Below, in pieces: positions 7,745-8,692 of a stretch of 8,692 bases of DNA (positions are counted from its first letter, which is position 1; each line of letters starts with the position of its first letter). The position numbers and the translations under genes were made by a program. Below the pieces are notes generated by a model, which was not told where the DNA came from, ran no database searches, and saw nothing but the letters and a program-made list of their open reading frames with translations. Origin of the DNA: an uncultured Armatimonadota bacterium (GTDB lineage: Bacteria; Armatimonadota; UBA5829; DTJY01); NCBI GenBank assembly GCA_937875395.1, contig CALNCU010000146.1, positions 1 to 8,692 of the forward strand, read 5' to 3'.

Positions 7745-7807
7745 TCTGCTACTCCAGATTGGTACAAATAAAGTTACAATACAAAAAACTAATTTCAAAT
7801 CCAGTTT
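7745..7807 (-). ncRNA. crRNA-like RNA with two degenerate repeats (CreA/CreR-like)
   Basis: Read on the minus strand, AAACTGGATTTGAAAT (7807-7792) matches the 3' 16 bases of the array repeat at 13 positions and supplies a handle-like TTTGAAAT. Next comes a 17-nt spacer-like TAGTTTTTTGTATTGTA (7791-7775). The second degenerate repeat spans 7774-7745; its core GTACCAATCTGGA (7765-7753) matches the repeat at 12 of 13, and the whole at about 20 of 30. The first copy keeps the half that becomes the 5' handle, and the second keeps the half left at the 3' end after Cas6 cleavage. The expected product is about 47 nt. Known crRNA-like RNAs CreA (antitoxin) and CreR (cas regulator) have this plan. Function is inferred; the degenerate repeats are seen directly. 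Confidence 0.78.
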
Positions 7808-7825
7808 CATGAAATAGCTGTAATT

Positions 7826-7846
7826 GTTATACCGTAGTTCTTTGTA
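7826..7846 (-). promoter_or_regulatory. Putative cas8b-operon promoter carrying a pseudo-spacer target
   Basis: On the minus strand TATAAC (7831-7826) resembles a -10 hexamer reading toward the crRNA-like element and cas8b; no good -35 lies at 16-18 bases. On the plus strand, TAGTTCTTTGTA (7835-7846) matches the first 12 nt of the pseudo-spacer at 11 positions, with the single mismatch at position 6, which type I Cascade does not read. CCG at 7832-7834 takes the PAM position and touches the -10 hexamer. Cascade bound here would cover the core promoter. The pairing stops after 12 nt, too short for Cas3 recruitment by analogy with CreA and CreR. Confidence 0.68.
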
Positions 7847-7851
7847 AAACC

Positions 7852-8601
7852 TCATCCAATACACCCAAGACCCATCGAGGACTGCGAGCCGAAACCTGTT
7901 TCCCATCCAACCTGCATCAGGGCAGGCGATCCCTTAACAGTAAACGGTGCCATCACTCCCCGGAGCATGGTTCCCCGGATGTTTATCAGCTTGGTTACCT
8001 TACCATCTCTGCGTGCTATGTAGTCCGGGGCAAAAAGCATCTGGAAGCGGTCATCTACAGGGGGAATGCCGTATATTAGCTCATACTTCCTTATAAGATT
8101 AAGCCTAACACGGTCAGAAAAATCCTGATCCTCATGCGTGCAATAGTGCGCGTACCCACCGTTGGGGTTGGGACGGGCAATTACAATTGGGGATAGACAC
8201 GAGAAGTTCATTTCCCCCTGAAACAAAGGGGCTGGTACAGCTTCCACATTAGAGATAGGAATGATTTCGTCCCGGATACTTATACTGCCCTGGGAGAGCA
8301 GTCCCTCTGCAAGGGCGGTGATGAACTCTGTTTTGGGAGAGGATATAATCCAGCTTATCTGTCCCGGCCCAAGAACAATCTCCTCACCCGCTATTAATCT
8401 TTTCTTGCATAGGAGCGGACTGAATACAAAGAGTTTGAACGCCCGGCCCGACGACTGATGCATGTAACCTTCATCATGCAGAAATTGTGCATAATCCGGC
8501 CTGGACTCAAGGATTTTATATACGGCGCTGGCAAGAAAATAATTCTGGCATACCGGAAGCCTAACGCCATACTCTAAATTAAAGCTTACTTTGATTCTCA
8601 T
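7852..8601 (-). CDS. cas6: CRISPR pre-crRNA endoribonuclease Cas6
   Basis: A 249-residue protein of usual Cas6 length with two RAMP-fold halves. The C-terminus GWETGFGSQSSMGLGCIG is the glycine-rich loop typical of Cas6. In the N-terminal half, ASAVYKIL..YAQFLHDEGYMHQ offers Y28, H42 (or H48) and K57 as candidates for the general acid-base residues, by analogy with other Cas6 proteins. It cuts the repeat just before ATTGAAAC and would also have to process the crRNA-like element that follows it. ATG start 3 bases after the stop of an upstream gene, with only a weak ribosome binding site, so it is probably translated from an upstream message. It is separated from cas8b by 138 bases and may be expressed independently of the rest. 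Confidence 0.95.
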   Translation of the reverse strand: MRIKVSFNLEYGVRLPVCQNYFLASAVYKILESRPDYAQFLHDEGYMHQSSGRAFKLFVFSPLLCKKRLIAGEEIVLGPGQISWIISSPKTEFITALAEGLLSQGSISIRDEIIPISNVEAVPAPLFQGEMNFSCLSPIVIARPNPNGGYAHYCTHEDQDFSDRVRLNLIRKYELIYGIPPVDDRFQMLFAPDYIARRDGKVTKLINIRGTMLRGVMAPFTVKGSPALMQVGWETGFGSQSSMGLGCIG

Positions 8602-8604
8602 ATA

Positions 8605-8692
8605 TTAACCACAGCCTGCATTTTTTAGAACGTCTATTGATAGTTGAGTTAGTATTTCTACGCCAGCAAGATAAATCCCTTCTATAAATACT
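8605..8692 (-). CDS. C-terminal end of unidentified upstream gene (partial)
   Basis: An open frame enters from the right edge and gives 28 residues ending IEGIYLAGVEILTQLSID, then VLKNAGCG and a TAA stop at 8607-8605. The amphipathic, protein-like composition and the position 3 bases before the cas6 ATG suggest a real gene in the same transcript. Too little is present to name a family. An alternative is that this is non-coding promoter sequence for cas6 that is open by chance; one other frame is also open over this short stretch. Confidence 0.45.
   Translation of the reverse strand, partial: VFIEGIYLAGVEILTQLSIDVLKNAGCG

Noticed and set aside
7714..7767. 18-residue N-terminal extension of Cas8b from a TTG at 7767
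   Set aside because: The TTG lies inside the degenerate repeat without a ribosome binding site, while ATG 7713 has a near-perfect one and begins the conserved Cst1 N-terminus.
7715..7906. 63-codon minus-strand frame spanning the cas6 end and the cas6-cas8b gap
   Set aside because: Its first half is the cas6 C-terminus in another frame, and there is no ribosome binding site for the long form. Only its last 31 codons are discussed, as a weak toxin candidate.
8651..8692. 7-bp inverted repeat AGTATTT / AAATACT upstream of cas6 as an operator
   Set aside because: Short, AT-rich, 28 bases apart and probably within coding sequence.

Overview
The window holds a complete subtype I-B CRISPR-Cas locus of the Cst1/Cst2 ("Tneap") variety. 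Every gene is on the minus strand, so the locus reads from right to left: partial upstream gene, cas6, a 138-base intergenic region, cas8b (cst1), cas7 (cst2/devR), cas5, cas3, cas4, cas1, cas2, leader, then the first repeat of an array that continues past the left edge. Strong AGGAGG-type ribosome binding sites, moderate GC and this cas8/cas7 pair suggest an anaerobic Bacillota (Clostridia-like) bacterium. That assignment is an inference; no rRNA or housekeeping gene is present to confirm it.

Cas6 cuts the pre-crRNA in the repeat. Cas8b, Cas7 and Cas5 form Cascade around the crRNA. Cas3, an HD nuclease fused to a helicase, degrades the bound target. Cas4, Cas1 and Cas2 acquire new spacers. 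From cas8b to cas2 the genes are tightly packed, with junctions from a 4-base overlap to an 11-base gap, which indicates one transcript. The single repeat in view (19-48) ends in ATTGAAAC when read on the minus strand. This is the usual 8-nt crRNA handle, and it shows that the array runs leftward, away from the 229-base leader.

The most interesting region is the 138-base gap between cas6 and cas8b. It carries two degenerate copies of the CRISPR repeat flanking a 17-nt spacer-like sequence. The first 12 nt of that pseudo-spacer match a site about 45 bases upstream in the same gap at 11 of 12 positions. The only mismatch is at position 6, a base known to be flipped out of pairing in type I Cascade. 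The site is flanked by CCG in the PAM position and directly abuts a -10-like hexamer TATAAC pointing toward cas8b. This is the layout of a crRNA-like regulator of the CreA/CreR kind: a partial guide that would let Cascade bind and repress a promoter without cutting. I infer that Cascade negatively autoregulates the cas8b-cas2 operon, or alternatively that this is a very compact CreTA-type guard. The sequence alone cannot separate the two.

The leader (49-277) also carries three copies of an 8-bp CCGACGAC motif, two of them in an inverted arrangement around a nested small hairpin. At the right edge, 28 codons of an unidentified gene end 3 bases before cas6.
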